A stretch of 18,806 bases of DNA from positions 1 through 18,806 of the forward strand of contig CAZWJH010000049.1 in the NCBI GenBank assembly GCA_964634755.1, in the 5' to 3' direction. Under the pieces are notes generated by a model. The model saw nothing but the letters and a program-made list of their open reading frames with translations, made no database searches and was not told the DNA's origin. Shown here in pieces: positions 1 to 7,250 of the stretch. Within the stretch, counting starts at the first letter, position 1; every line of letters starts with the position of its first letter. The translations under genes and the position numbers were made by a program. The DNA is from JALXDT01 sp964634755 (GTDB lineage: Bacteria > Acidobacteriota > Aminicenantia > JAMOAD01).

Positions 1-1198
1 ACTTTAAAAACCCTATCAAAAACAAAGGTTTTTGGTTTTTTTCAGGAATATGAGGATAGGCGAAAACATACTTGTTTTTTGTCTCAATTCCTTTAAACTG
101 CTTTCTATCCTTTGACTTTCCACCTATTTCAAAAATAAACTCTTTATCCTCATATTTAATGAGAAAATCCGGAGTCTTTTTTCCTCTTTTTGTTTTAAGA
201 TAGTAAAATTCTATATCTCCATATTTCATCATATCAGCGAAAAAATCCTCTTTAATATATCCGATTGCATTTTCAAAATCATTGTAAAGCAACCGATAAG
301 GCACTCTCATTAAAATCTTCGGCTCTTTTAACACATTAGTTCCTTTTGGAAAAACAATATTCAGAACAAAGGATTTTTCAAGAAGTTGAAGATATTTTAT
401 GGCTTTATACTTTGAGATGCCAATATTCTTAGCAATATTTGTATAGCTCATATCTTCCGCATGGGATCTTCCTATGAATTTTAAAAGATTTTCTACAGTA
501 TGAAGTTCTCCGAACCCCAAATTTGCGGATGAAGCAATGTCCTTAAAAATTATTTTTTTCAATATATTCTCAAGTGGTTCGGTAATATCACTTTCTTCCA
601 GAGAAATAGGATAATTTCCACCCTTCAAATATTCATCAAATAAGTATTCGTACCTTAAATATTCTAAATTGTCATTTTGTATAATATCTTTTAATGATAA
701 TGGCTCTAATAAAACATCTTTTTTAAAAAAAAGATATTCTCTTAAAGAAAAAGGATAAAGATAGTAAAATTTAATTCTTCTTGAAAGATCGTAGGAAGAA
801 TCCAAGATTGAAATTGAAACAGAGCTTGAGAAAAAAAGATTCACATCCAAAAAATCAAAGATGTTTTTCAATGATTTTTTGTAATCTCTGTTGAAATGAA
901 TTTCATCAATGAAAAAATTTTTGATTTTATAATTAAGGTTAAGATTTTTCACAATATCAAAAAGATTGGAATCAGGCTCAAGTGTATCCATTGAGATATA
1001 AACAGAATCTTTAAAGTAAACGGATAATTGCTCTAAAAGTACGGTTTTTCCACTTCCTCTCGGTCCTACTATCCCCTTAAAGTGTTTTGATTTTAATTCT
1101 CTTACTATGTTAAACAGAAATCTCTTTTTCGGGTATTTTTTTACAACTTCTCTTGTTAACTCATTAAGCTCAAAAATTTTTCTTATGATATTTTTCAT
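1..1198 (-). CDS. DUF4143-type AAA ATPase (partial, C-terminus off window)
   Basis: Reading leftwards from the ATG at 1198, the frame stays open to the window edge, giving about 399 residues without a stop. The Walker A motif GPRGSGKT lies at residues 45-52 and the Walker B FFIDEIHF has D98 and E99. The C-terminal part contains TPDFLIKYEDKEFIFEIGGKSK-like sequence (TPDF, then E-x-GGK-x-K), the PD-(D/E)XK-like signature of the DUF4143 domain. This matches the widespread AAA_14 plus DUF4143 ATPases of bacteria and archaea, whose function is poorly known and which often sit in accessory regions. A winged-helix-like middle section (SYTNIAKNIGISKYKAIKYL) precedes the DUF4143 part. The start follows a consensus promoter so closely that the mRNA may be almost leaderless. 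The gene is separate from the protease module upstream. Confidence 0.9.
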   Translation of the reverse strand, partial: MKNIIRKIFELNELTREVVKKYPKKRFLFNIVRELKSKHFKGIVGPRGSGKTVLLEQLSVYFKDSVYISMDTLEPDSNLFDIVKNLNLNYKIKNFFIDEIHFNRDYKKSLKNIFDFLDVNLFFSSSVSISILDSSYDLSRRIKFYYLYPFSLREYLFFKKDVLLEPLSLKDIIQNDNLEYLRYEYLFDEYLKGGNYPISLEESDITEPLENILKKIIFKDIASSANLGFGELHTVENLLKFIGRSHAEDMSYTNIAKNIGISKYKAIKYLQLLEKSFVLNIVFPKGTNVLKEPKILMRVPYRLLYNDFENAIGYIKEDFFADMMKYGDIEFYYLKTKRGKKTPDFLIKYEDKEFIFEIGGKSKDRKQFKGIETKNKYVFAYPHIPEKNQKPLFLIGFLK

Positions 1199-1203
1199 AT
1201 GAT

Positions 1204-1233
1204 AATTTTATAGCAAAATAGTCATTTTGTCAA
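1204..1233 (-). promoter_or_regulatory. Sigma-70 promoter of the DUF4143 ATPase
   Basis: On the minus strand TTGACA (1233-1228) is followed after 17 bp by TAAAAT (1210-1205); a TATAAA reading with a 15-bp spacer also exists. The start codon at 1198 is only about 7 nt beyond the -10, so transcription would begin at or next to the ATG, with no room for a Shine-Dalgarno sequence. The -35 lies inside the CAAAATG repeat array. Confidence 0.6.
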
Positions 1234-1282
1234 ATCATTGAACAAAATGCATATCATTTTGGAAAATTATTAGACAAAATGT
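1221..1282. repeat. Tandem dyad operator-like array (four CAAAATG heptamers)
   Basis: Two roughly 30-bp units, 1221-1250 and 1253-1282, repeat with a period of 32 bp and about three-quarters identity. Each unit is bounded by inverted heptamers CATTTTG...CAAAATG. The four heptamers start at 1223, 1243, 1255 and 1275, so the array is both a direct repeat and an overall dyad centred at 1252. It covers the -35 of the ATPase promoter, which suggests a binding site for a dimeric or tetrameric regulator, possibly autoregulation. This is inference; no regulator gene is adjacent. Confidence 0.6.
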
Positions 1283-1301
1283 AGGTATTATACATTTTAA
1301 C

Positions 1302-1336
1302 CCTGCTATTTTTATAAAATTTGACAATTTAGCAGG
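1302..1336. repeat. 7-bp hairpin downstream of the protease module
   Basis: CCTGCTA (1302-1308) and TAGCAGG (1330-1336) are perfect inverted arms around a 21-nt AT-rich loop, about 33 nt beyond the last stop codon of the leftward operon. There is no U-run after it on the minus strand, so a rho-independent terminator is possible but not shown. Confidence 0.3.
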
Positions 1337-1368
1337 CTTATTTTCCCCCCTAAAAATTCACCCCATTT

Positions 1369-1848
1369 TCAACTTAATATCACCACCTTGTTTTTTATTA
1401 CTATTCCAAGCCCTCCTGAGACCTTTTTGAATATTGGCTTTATAAGGACGACAATATTATCTGTGATTATTACATTTGTCACGGTAAGAAAATTCTCCGC
1501 TTTTATCTCATAAAGAAATCTTAGAGCGCTCGTATAAATAAGAAAATTTTTCTTTATTGAGGTTCCAAAGGTTATTTTATCAGCTATTCTTACCTTACCG
1601 TCTTTTATCTCCAACTTTTCAACCCCATTCTCCTCCGCACTTTCAATAAGCTCCGGGTTCAAGAGCTGGGAGAGGTCAATTTTAAGCCTTCTTTTAAAAA
1701 CAACTCTTTTTATCAATTTTNNNNNNNNNNNNNNNNNNNNNNNNNNNNNNNNNNNNNNNNNNNNNNNNNNNNNNNNNNNNNNNNNNNNNNNNNNNNNNNN
1801 NNNNNNNNNNNNNNNNNNNNTCAATTTTATTCTTTTTAAGAAAATCAA
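1369..1848 (-). CDS. Small protein of unknown function, last gene of module A (spans assembly gap)
   Basis: I do not recognise this protein. The sequenced part is basic at the N-terminus (LIKRVVFKRRLKI), then acidic and beta-rich, ending in hydrophobic strands (VTNVIITDNIVVLI, GGLGIVIKNKVVILS). No membrane helix is obvious. It overlaps the 3' end of the serine protease gene in another frame, suggesting translational coupling. The start is uncertain: the frame opens at a TTG at 1848 before the N gap, and another TTG would lie at the junction. If the gap is closed by the shared 8-bp TCAATTTT, both overlapping frames stay open and the protein is about 123 residues at most. The stop is TGA at 1371-1369. 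Confidence 0.5.
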   Translation of the reverse strand: MIFLKRIKLXXXXXXXXXXXXXXXXXXXXXXXXXXXXXXXXXXKLIKRVVFKRRLKIDLSQLLNPELIESAEENGVEKLEIKDGKVRIADKITFGTSIKKNFLIYTSALRFLYEIKAENFLTVTNVIITDNIVVLIKPIFKKVSGGLGIVIKNKVVILS

Positions 1849-2524
1849 TTATTAGCTCGGAATGAACACCGAATGCTGTTTGAAAATCAATTGTCTTTGC
1901 GCGAACCCTTCCGCTTTCGTCAACTTCATCTTCTTTAATTATGCGATGCTGGTTTCTTGACTGAATGCCCAAAACAATTCCGCTTTCATCAAGGATAGGT
2001 CCTCCACTCTGACCGCCCAAACTCTTTGAAGTAATCTCAATGTACTTTGCTCTTCCGACTTCGTGATCTCTGTAATAAACTCCCGCCACAGGCAGAGGAA
2101 AAGGGTCTTTGAGGTTTAATCTGAAAGCATCACCTGCGGAATCATAGGTTGCCTGCGGCATTAAAAACGGATAACCGAAGATTATGACATATTTCCCTTT
2201 TTTCAGCTTTTCAGGACTGGCAAAAACAGGGTAATTGATATCTGAAGACGGGTTAAAATTTAGCAATCTTCCGACTGCAAGGTCAATCTCATCGTCTTTT
2301 ATAAGGCTGTTTTTATCAAAGGTGATCCCATCCTTACCCCACCAGAAATCCTTTTTTTCCGCATTAGGGTCTTTTTCAAAAAGATGGGCACAGGTCAGAA
2401 ACCAGCCCTCTTTGTTAACAAGCACATAGGTTCCTGCCTCTGACTTTACAACATTTCCTATTTTAATATTTCTCACAACAGGAAAGGTGAATTTTTCGGC
2501 AATTCCCAGAGCTTTTTCAAACAT
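1694..2524 (-). CDS. Trypsin-like serine protease, probably cytoplasmic (spans assembly gap)
   Basis: This is a chymotrypsin-fold (S1-like) endopeptidase by motif: TCAHLF carries His47, DEIDLAVGRL carries Asp81, and SLGGQSGGPIL carries the nucleophile Ser173 with the GxSGGP context. All three catalytic residues are intact. There is no signal peptide or transmembrane segment, and no PDZ domain, unlike DegP/HtrA, so it most likely acts in the cytoplasm. The body is about 240 residues. The ATG at 2524 has a strong ribosome site (GGAGGTGAAACA before ATG) and lies 24 bp after the WYPSAG gene, so the two are co-transcribed. The C-terminus crosses the 100-N gap; collapsing the 8-bp overlap gives an end of ...KKNKIDKKSCF. 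Substrate unknown; context suggests regulated intracellular proteolysis rather than envelope quality control. Confidence 0.9.
   Translation of the reverse strand: MFEKALGIAEKFTFPVVRNIKIGNVVKSEAGTYVLVNKEGWFLTCAHLFEKDPNAEKKDFWWGKDGITFDKNSLIKDDEIDLAVGRLLNFNPSSDINYPVFASPEKLKKGKYVIIFGYPFLMPQATYDSAGDAFRLNLKDPFPLPVAGVYYRDHEVGRAKYIEITSKSLGGQSGGPILDESGIVLGIQSRNQHRIIKEDEVDESGRVRAKTIDFQTAFGVHSELIIDFLKKNKIXXXXXXXXXXXXXXXXXXXXXXXXXXXXXXXXXXKIDKKSCF
1721..1820. other. 100-N assembly gap 1
   Basis: This is an exactly 100-base N run, the conventional unknown-length gap. The 8 bases before it (1713-1720) and after it (1821-1828) are both TCAATTTT. Joining on this overlap removes 108 bp and keeps both overlapping reading frames open, so the true missing sequence may be nil. 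Eight bases is short, so this closure is less certain than for gap 2. Confidence 0.9.
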
Positions 2525-2548
2525 TGTTTCACCTCCGAAGTAAATTTT

Positions 2549-3471
2549 TTATCTTCTCAAATAAGGAAATTTCACATAATACCAACATTCTCCGTCACGC
2601 AAATTCTCATCCTCAACAAATTCAGGCTCAAATCTCTTTCCCCTCTCCCTTATCTCAGGGTAAAGTTCCAGTGAAATTTTATCTCCGAAATTGTAGGTAC
2701 CCTCAAACATTTCTCCAATAAACACCTTTGTTTTCAAAAAGTAAAGCACATTTTTAAGATATTCTCCCCTTGCTCTTCCGCCGGCAAAACCTCCTCCGAA
2801 TATTTTCCTTAAAACATACATTATCTCAGCCCTCTGTTTCAGAAGAACCTTTGAAATAAACCACGCATTTTCAACAAAACTGTAAACATAGTGATAAAAT
2901 TTTTCTCTCTCTTTGTCTAATATTTTTATGTAAAATGTTCTGGGCATGTTCTCCTCTTTTTTTCTGAAATCCACCAAAAACTCCGGATACTTTGCATCAG
3001 GAAAACTTCTGAGTTCCTCAACATAAAGTATTCTAAATCTCGGGTAATCTTTATAGTCGCCTACTTTCAAAACCTGCGTATTCCACTCTGAAAAGTGGTA
3101 ATCTGACATAAGGTATATTTCAGGCTCTTTAAGCTCAGGGTAATTTTCCCTTATGTAATCACCGTGCGTTTCAAATCTGTTGGTANNNNNNNNNNNNNNN
3201 NNNNNNNNNNNNNNNNNNNNNNNNNNNNNNNNNNNNNNNNNNNNNNNNNNNNNNNNNNNNNNNNNNNNNNNNNNNNNNNNNNNNNAAGCTCAGGGTAATT
3301 TTCCCTTATGTAATCACCGTGCGTTTCAAATCTGTTGGTATAAATGGGGAAAAAATCTCTTCCTGCCGAAGGATACCAGTAAATAACCGGTTTTTCTCCC
3401 AAATTCTCAATTAATTCAAAAAACTCCCCTCTTTTACCCCCATTAAGATAATACAAAAGTCTTTTGCTCAT
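2549..3471 (-). CDS. WYPSAG-motif protein A (one gene split by a false gap)
   Basis: Two apparent ORFs (starts at 3471 and 3109) are one gene: the 55 bp before the N run repeats exactly after it, and removing the duplicate and the Ns (155 bp) leaves 768 nt, an uninterrupted frame of 255 residues. Near residue 31 is IYWYPSAGRDF, shared with the protein at 8008-8997 (ISWYPSAGNDI). Later shared landmarks are an aromatic stretch with a D-Y pair (YLMSDYHF against LFVHTDYY), then FVENAWFISKVLL against FFENFNFLSEILL, and a glycine-rich FGGGFAGG against GCGLGGC. These mark a family I cannot assign a function to. The ATG at 3471 has GGAGGGG before it. It sits between a small operator-controlled gene and a serine protease, the same neighbourhood type as its paralogue. 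Confidence 0.8.
3131..3340. other. Assembly gap 2 with 55-bp duplicated flanks
   Basis: A 100-base N run occupies 3186-3285. Bases 3131-3185 and 3286-3340 are identical over 55 bp. This is the pattern left when two contigs sharing a k-mer-length overlap (k = 55) are scaffolded instead of merged. The duplicate is therefore an artefact, not a biological repeat, and the sequence should read straight through. Confidence 0.9.
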
Positions 3472-3515
3472 TATCCCCTCCTATTATGATAAATTATTTA
3501 TTAAATTATTAAAGA

Positions 3516-3815
3516 TTAAATTTGGTTTTTAGCATCTTTGGAATTATCATCATCACTACTTTTATCATTATCTTTTTTATCAGCATTTTTAGAAGGAGGA
3601 TCCGGAACACTCAGATCATCGTGTACCAAAGGCTCTTCTTTTTTGTATGGAGATAAGTAAAACCACTGATATTTTTCACACTCATTATTATTTTTATCTT
3701 TACATTTAACTAATTTAAGTTTAAGGTGTCTTGTAAAACTCTTGTTGTCTTCTAAGAAAACTACCTCGGCACTTTTTTTATCTTTGCTAAAACTTATTAT
3801 TTTAGCTTTGCTCAT
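3516..3815 (-). CDS. Small charged protein with disordered acidic tail, lead gene of module A
   Basis: The 99-residue product is not recognised. Residues 1-60 look folded and beta-rich (AKIISFSKDKKSAEVVFLED, HLKLKLVKC, two Cys, then YQWFYLSPY). The last 30 or so are Pro/Asp/Ser/Lys low complexity and likely disordered. The start at 3815 has a good ribosome site (GGGAGGTAAGG before ATG). It is the first gene after a promoter whose -10/start region carries the palindrome AATGTATCATACATT. The lead gene of module B (13260) has similar length, a promoter of nearly the same sequence, and a loosely similar layout (beta strands, Cys, FY motif, charged tail), but I cannot call them homologous from sequence alone. 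It is separated by 44 bp from the WYPSAG gene. Confidence 0.75.
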   Translation of the reverse strand: MSKAKIISFSKDKKSAEVVFLEDNKSFTRHLKLKLVKCKDKNNNECEKYQWFYLSPYKKEEPLVHDDLSVPDPPSKNADKKDNDKSSDDDNSKDAKNQI

Positions 3816-3856
3816 CCTTACCTCCCGGTTTATTTTTTTTGATTATAATATCTCAC

Positions 3857-3871
3857 AATGTATCATACATT
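3857..3871. promoter_or_regulatory. Operator palindrome, site A
   Basis: AATGTATCATACATT is a perfect palindrome with 7-bp arms and one central base. It lies immediately downstream of the -10, over the likely transcription start of the 3815 gene, where a bound repressor would block initiation. The identical 15-mer recurs at 13251-13265, and a related one (AATGTAATTTACATT) at 14161-14175. Confidence 0.75.
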
Positions 3872-3900
3872 ATTTAAGCACATTTTAAAGTTTTTGTCAA
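3872..3900 (-). promoter_or_regulatory. Promoter of module A
   Basis: Minus-strand TTGACA (3900-3895) with a 17-bp spacer leads to TTAAAT (3877-3872), or TAAATA with an 18-bp spacer. The spacer TTTAAAATGTG and flanks closely match those of the module B promoter. A further TATAAT (3847-3842) lies beyond the operator but lacks a -35 match. Confidence 0.65.
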
Positions 3901-3931
3901 GAGGGGGATGTTTTAATTGTTCAAAATACCA

Positions 3932-3954
3932 GTTTAAAACCAAATGGTTTAAAC
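3932..3954. terminator. AT-rich hairpin at the methyltransferase stop codon
   Basis: GTTTAAAACC and GGTTTAAAC form a stem of about 9 bp with one bulged A and an AAAT loop, overlapping the TAA stop of the methyltransferase gene. No clear U-tract follows on the minus strand, so termination is only a possibility. Confidence 0.3.
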
Positions 3955-4896
3955 AAAATTACGAAAAAATGCTTTTTTATCCTCGACTTCAAAAATTCTT
4001 GGCGCTTTGTATTCCAAAAGAAAATCTTTTATCCTTTTTTCCGCAAGTTTCACATAGTCGTCACTAATTTCATACCCGACAAAATATCTATCAGTCAATA
4101 TCGAAGCAATAGCTGTTTGTCCGCTTCCCATAAATGGGTCTAAAACTATATCCCCTTTAAAGGAAAAGAGTTGAATACACCTATAAGGAAGTTCAACCGG
4201 AAATGGTGCCGGATGCCTCACTTTCTTTGCAGATACAGCCGGAAAAGTCCATACACTTTTCGTAAATTCCAAAAATTCCTCTTTTGAAATAGTATTTTCC
4301 TTTTCTTTTGATTTTTCTCTCTTGAAATTATCTTTTGAAAAAACAAGTATGTATTCGTGAATATCTCTCAATATCGGATTTGTAGCGGACAGCCAGCTTC
4401 CCCAAGCTGTTGAAGGACTTGAACTTGACGCTTTGTTCCATATGATTTCTCCCCTCATCAAAAACCCTATTTCTAACATATCTTTAATAACAAAGGAGTG
4501 CAAAGGAAGGTAAGGTTTTCTTCCGAGATTCGCGATATTAATACAGACTCTTCCCCCGGGAACAAGTACTCTGTAGACTTCTTTCCAAATTTTTGACAAA
4601 AAAGCTCTGTATTCATCAAGGCTCAAATTTTTGTCATACTCCTTTCCGACATTATACGGAGGAGAAGTAATCATTAAATGAATACTATTATCAGGTAATT
4701 CTTCCATTTTTTCACTGCTTTTACACAGAATTTTGTTAATAATCCTCTCCGGAACTTCCTGTTCAATATAATTTACCTTTTTTTCTTTGGGAAGATTCTC
4801 ATACATCTTACTTGCATAAAATTCACTTGAATCATGGTTTTCTCTTCTCCCCACTCCGAATTTACTCGTTTTTGTTCCCTTCGTTTTTTTATCCAT
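3949..4896 (-). CDS. Type II DNA methyltransferase, beta class (probably N4-cytosine)
   Basis: The 315-residue protein has the catalytic motif IV TSPPYNVGKEYD at residues 77-88 ahead of the S-adenosylmethionine-binding motif I LDPFMGSGQTAIA at about 252-264. That motif order defines beta-class amino-methyltransferases. The S-P-P-Y form of motif IV is typical of N4-cytosine enzymes, though some adenine enzymes share it. The HPAPFPVELPYRCIQLF stretch is also characteristic. The middle insertion (about residues 150-220) is the likely target recognition region. The ATG at 4896 lies one base after the nuclease stop, so it is translationally coupled to it. In a restriction-modification pair it would protect host sites from the adjacent nuclease. 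Specificity cannot be read directly; CTAG avoidance in the window is a hint. Confidence 0.9.
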   Translation of the reverse strand: MDKKTKGTKTSKFGVGRRENHDSSEFYASKMYENLPKEKKVNYIEQEVPERIINKILCKSSEKMEELPDNSIHLMITSPPYNVGKEYDKNLSLDEYRAFLSKIWKEVYRVLVPGGRVCINIANLGRKPYLPLHSFVIKDMLEIGFLMRGEIIWNKASSSSPSTAWGSWLSATNPILRDIHEYILVFSKDNFKREKSKEKENTISKEEFLEFTKSVWTFPAVSAKKVRHPAPFPVELPYRCIQLFSFKGDIVLDPFMGSGQTAIASILTDRYFVGYEISDDYVKLAEKRIKDFLLEYKAPRIFEVEDKKAFFRNFV

Positions 4897-4897
4897 T

Positions 4898-5791
4898 TTA
4901 GTTTTCTTCTAATAAAGTTAAAAATCTTTCAGCTTTTCTTTCGTATGTTGTTTCCTTACTTGCAATATCAATAATTTCTCCTAACTTTCTCTTTGAAACC
5001 ATGGAAGAGAAAAAGTTTCTTTCTTCTCTTATCAAATTACTAATTGAAGCATATAATTCCTCTACTCTGTCAATTCTTAAAAAGCCTTCGTCTTGAGTTT
5101 TTTTTATGTTCTTTTCTTTGTTTTCATTATCGCTTTTATTATTAAAGGGCAAAGGATTTACCGAATAAAAGCCCTGTATAATTCCGGCTTTTTTAAGAAA
5201 ATCAACTTTTTTAAAATAGGTTTTTGTTATAGGTGTGTTTCCGATAATTATTATGGGGATTTTGGAGGATTCTCTTCCCGAAACTCTTATGTTTATGCTC
5301 TTTCCGATAGCTTTTAACATAGTATCAGATCTCAAAAGAGAGGGGTTACCCTGATGGGTAGTCAGATCTCCGACACATTTAATTTTTTTACTACGAGGAG
5401 AATATACCCAATTCCATACAAGAGACATTTTTACTTCAATAATGAGAAGTATATTTTCAGGCTTTTGATTTTGCTCTTTTGTTCTAACTATTGCAACATC
5501 AGCCGGAGATTTTATCCCAAGCCCTATTTCTTCGCAAACGACTTTATTTATAGCATACGCATTTAATTCTTTTGCAAGAGGAGTAAGCAAATCCTTAACC
5601 CACTTTTCAGTAAAAGTTCCAATAAAGGCGTTTCTACTCTGAAGCGTGCTCTTTTTGCCATTATATTTTTTTGGCCAATAAGCCAAATATTTTTCATCAT
5701 CAATTATATAAAATAAACTTTCAGGGCTTGTTATCTTAAGGGTTTTCTTGAAAAAATCTAATTCTGTTCTCTTATTCCAAAGTTTTTTCAT
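4898..5791 (-). CDS. Probable type II restriction endonuclease, PD-(D/E)XK
   Basis: I assign this 297-residue protein as the nuclease partner from position and a plausible active site: SPADVAIV (Asp98) followed about 20 residues later by LLIIEVKMS (Glu119, Lys121), a D...E-x-K pattern of the PD-(D/E)XK fold. I do not recognise its exact family. The frame is open to a GTG at 5821, but that codon lies upstream of the TATAAT at 5815-5810. The ATG at 5791 (MKKLWNKR) is therefore the better start. The C-terminal third is Lys/Asn/Glu rich (around NKSDNENKEKNIKK) and likely a flexible linker. It is transcribed first, with the methyltransferase one base downstream, an order that would normally need slow nuclease expression or translational control to be safe. 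Confidence 0.75.
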   Translation of the reverse strand: MKKLWNKRTELDFFKKTLKITSPESLFYIIDDEKYLAYWPKKYNGKKSTLQSRNAFIGTFTEKWVKDLLTPLAKELNAYAINKVVCEEIGLGIKSPADVAIVRTKEQNQKPENILLIIEVKMSLVWNWVYSPRSKKIKCVGDLTTHQGNPSLLRSDTMLKAIGKSINIRVSGRESSKIPIIIIGNTPITKTYFKKVDFLKKAGIIQGFYSVNPLPFNNKSDNENKEKNIKKTQDEGFLRIDRVEELYASISNLIREERNFFSSMVSKRKLGEIIDIASKETTYERKAERFLTLLEEN

Positions 5792-5809
5792 TTTTTTTTG
5801 CAACTCTCT

Positions 5810-5818
5810 ATTATAACA
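5810..5818 (-). promoter_or_regulatory. Extended -10 promoter of the restriction-modification operon
   Basis: The minus strand reads TGTTATAAT, a perfect extended -10 (TGn then TATAAT), with no good -35 hexamer at 17-18 bp. It fixes the nuclease start to 5791, about 12-14 nt after the likely transcription start. Confidence 0.55.
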
Positions 5819-6100
5819 CACTTCACAACAGAGCCTCTCCCAAATTGATTTCCCCTTTTGATTTAAAGTTTAAATAAACACAAAACATAATATAATAATA
5901 TACAGGAAAATATTAAAGGAAGTCAAACAAAACTCAACACTAAGATAAGTTAGAAGGACTAAAACAACTTTAGCTCTGAAGCTTTGTCTTGTGTAAAAAC
6001 AAAGCTATAACCACTCATATAACAAAATTTTACAATTAAATTTTAATTAAATCAAATGATTTTTTCGTTTTTGATTTGTTATTGATTGTTTGTTGATGGT

Positions 6101-6129
6101 GTAGAGACGCCCAATTTGGGCGTCTCTAC
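6101..6129. repeat. REP-like palindrome, copy 1
   Basis: A perfect 29-bp palindrome: arm GTAGAGACGCCCAA, one central base, and the exact reverse complement. The same element occurs at 11919, 12718 and (trimmed) 16053. Short interspersed palindromes of this kind are known in many bacteria and are often mobilised by IS200/IS605-like (RAYT) transposases; none is in this window. Confidence 0.85.
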
Positions 6130-6208
6130 GGGCTATCGGGATTATGATTTTATGTAATTTCATCCGTAACATTATTCGTGTATATAGCCGTAGCTGTCGG
6201 AGTGAAGC

Positions 6209-6239
6209 GTAGACCCGCCTTGGCGGGCACCGTCTCTAC
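6209..6239. repeat. Degenerate REP-like palindrome with GC-rich core
   Basis: The ends GTAGA... and ...CCGTCTCTAC match the other palindromes, but the core is CCCGCCTTGGCGGG, a different perfect 14-bp palindrome. This looks like a sequence variant of the same repeat class. It is preceded by GTCGGAGTGAAGCG, which resembles the reverse complement of a motif near 16196-16219. Confidence 0.55.
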
Positions 6240-6343
6240 GGATGGTTGGTTATTTATTATTTAATATTTTAATTTCGTAAAAAACAGATACACAAATTAC
6301 AAAATCAGCTTTGATGCTTGGATGCTTTTTGCTTTTGGCTTTA

Positions 6344-7192
6344 TCACCCCTCCACCAACACAATCTCCCTTCTGCTGTAGCTTATAAAGGTTTTTTGTTT
6401 TGAGAGAAATTCGTAGCCCAAGAAACCGTCTATGTTAAGATTAATCCCGGGCATAAATGCGGCAAGCTCACTGAAAACTGTCAACATATTTTCAAAAATC
6501 TTGCTCGAAACTTCAAGTCGCCTTAAGACAGCTCTTTTGACAACAGGCTGAGCATTGTAAACTCCCACCAAATTATCCTCAGTGATATTATCAAGGTGCT
6601 CTCTTAATTCCTCAAATAAATTTCTGTCAAAGAGATTTGTCTCAGCCCCGCAGTCAACACCGAACTCGTATGACCTTTCTCCTATTTTTGCCTCAATTAC
6701 AGGAATGTGAAGTCTGTAATTAAAAGGTATGGTGGTAAGATTACCCCTGCCAAGTTCATCTTTTATAAACTCCCCGGTCAAATTATTTTTTACGAATGTG
6801 ATTTTTTTATTTTCATAATCAAAGAGCAAATCATAACCGGTGAAAAAATCATAGCCCATTAAACCGTAAATTTCCTCATCCGTTTGCATTTCCTCTCTCA
6901 GGTAGTTTAGATTTGTTGCAGGAATCTGAGAATATTCTTTTGTAATCTGCCCCATACTCAGAGTAATCAAACCATCCTGAGCTCTTAAAACACCGAGATT
7001 CCCGGGTCCCGGCTCAATATCCCCCCGGGCAGGCATATTTTTCACATCCATATACTCTGTGTTTAAGACCGGAAGTTGAGCTCCCGTGTCAAAAATAAAG
7101 GTTCTCTCTTCTCTGTTCAAAAGAGCCTTTACCCCGATTAAATTTCTTACCATAAAAAACGGAATTTCAAAAATCCCTTCTCTTTTTACCAT
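6344..7192 (-). CDS. Two-lobed retropepsin-like aspartic protease
   Basis: The 282-residue protein carries two copies of the aspartic protease half-site: TFIFDTGAQLPVL with Asp35 and YEFGVDCGAETNLF with Asp180 (DCG in place of DTG). Each half ends in a GYDFF/GYEFLS segment followed by a strand (GLMGYDFFTGYDLLFDYENKKITF; DGFLGYEFLSKQKTFISY), typical of the bacterial retropepsin-like families. One chain would therefore make a complete two-Asp active site, like pepsin rather than the retroviral homodimer. No signal peptide or lipobox is visible, so a cytoplasmic location is likely, unusual for bacterial homologues, many of which are exported. The start at 7192 follows GGGGGAAACA. It is the last gene of module B and follows a related protein by about 60 bp. 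Confidence 0.85.
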   Translation of the reverse strand: MVKREGIFEIPFFMVRNLIGVKALLNREERTFIFDTGAQLPVLNTEYMDVKNMPARGDIEPGPGNLGVLRAQDGLITLSMGQITKEYSQIPATNLNYLREEMQTDEEIYGLMGYDFFTGYDLLFDYENKKITFVKNNLTGEFIKDELGRGNLTTIPFNYRLHIPVIEAKIGERSYEFGVDCGAETNLFDRNLFEELREHLDNITEDNLVGVYNAQPVVKRAVLRRLEVSSKIFENMLTVFSELAAFMPGINLNIDGFLGYEFLSKQKTFISYSRREIVLVEG

Positions 7193-7250
7193 TGTTTCCC
7201 CCTTTTTAAATTTTAAAATTATTCCATTAAAATTCTTAAGATTTAATTTT

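Larger units (their letters stand above)
5822..6343. other. Intergenic region between module B and the restriction-modification pair
   Basis: No credible gene was seen in these 520 bp. The region is AT-rich and holds a small hairpin with 8-bp arms (AGCTTTGT 5980-5987, ACAAAGCT 5999-6006), one full palindromic repeat at 6101-6129 and a GC-rich variant at 6209-6239. No convincing terminator for the leftward module B was found. Confidence 0.6.

Noticed and set aside
3131..3340. 55-bp direct repeat as a biological duplication
   Set aside because: The copies abut the N run exactly and merging them restores one reading frame, so an assembly artefact explains them.
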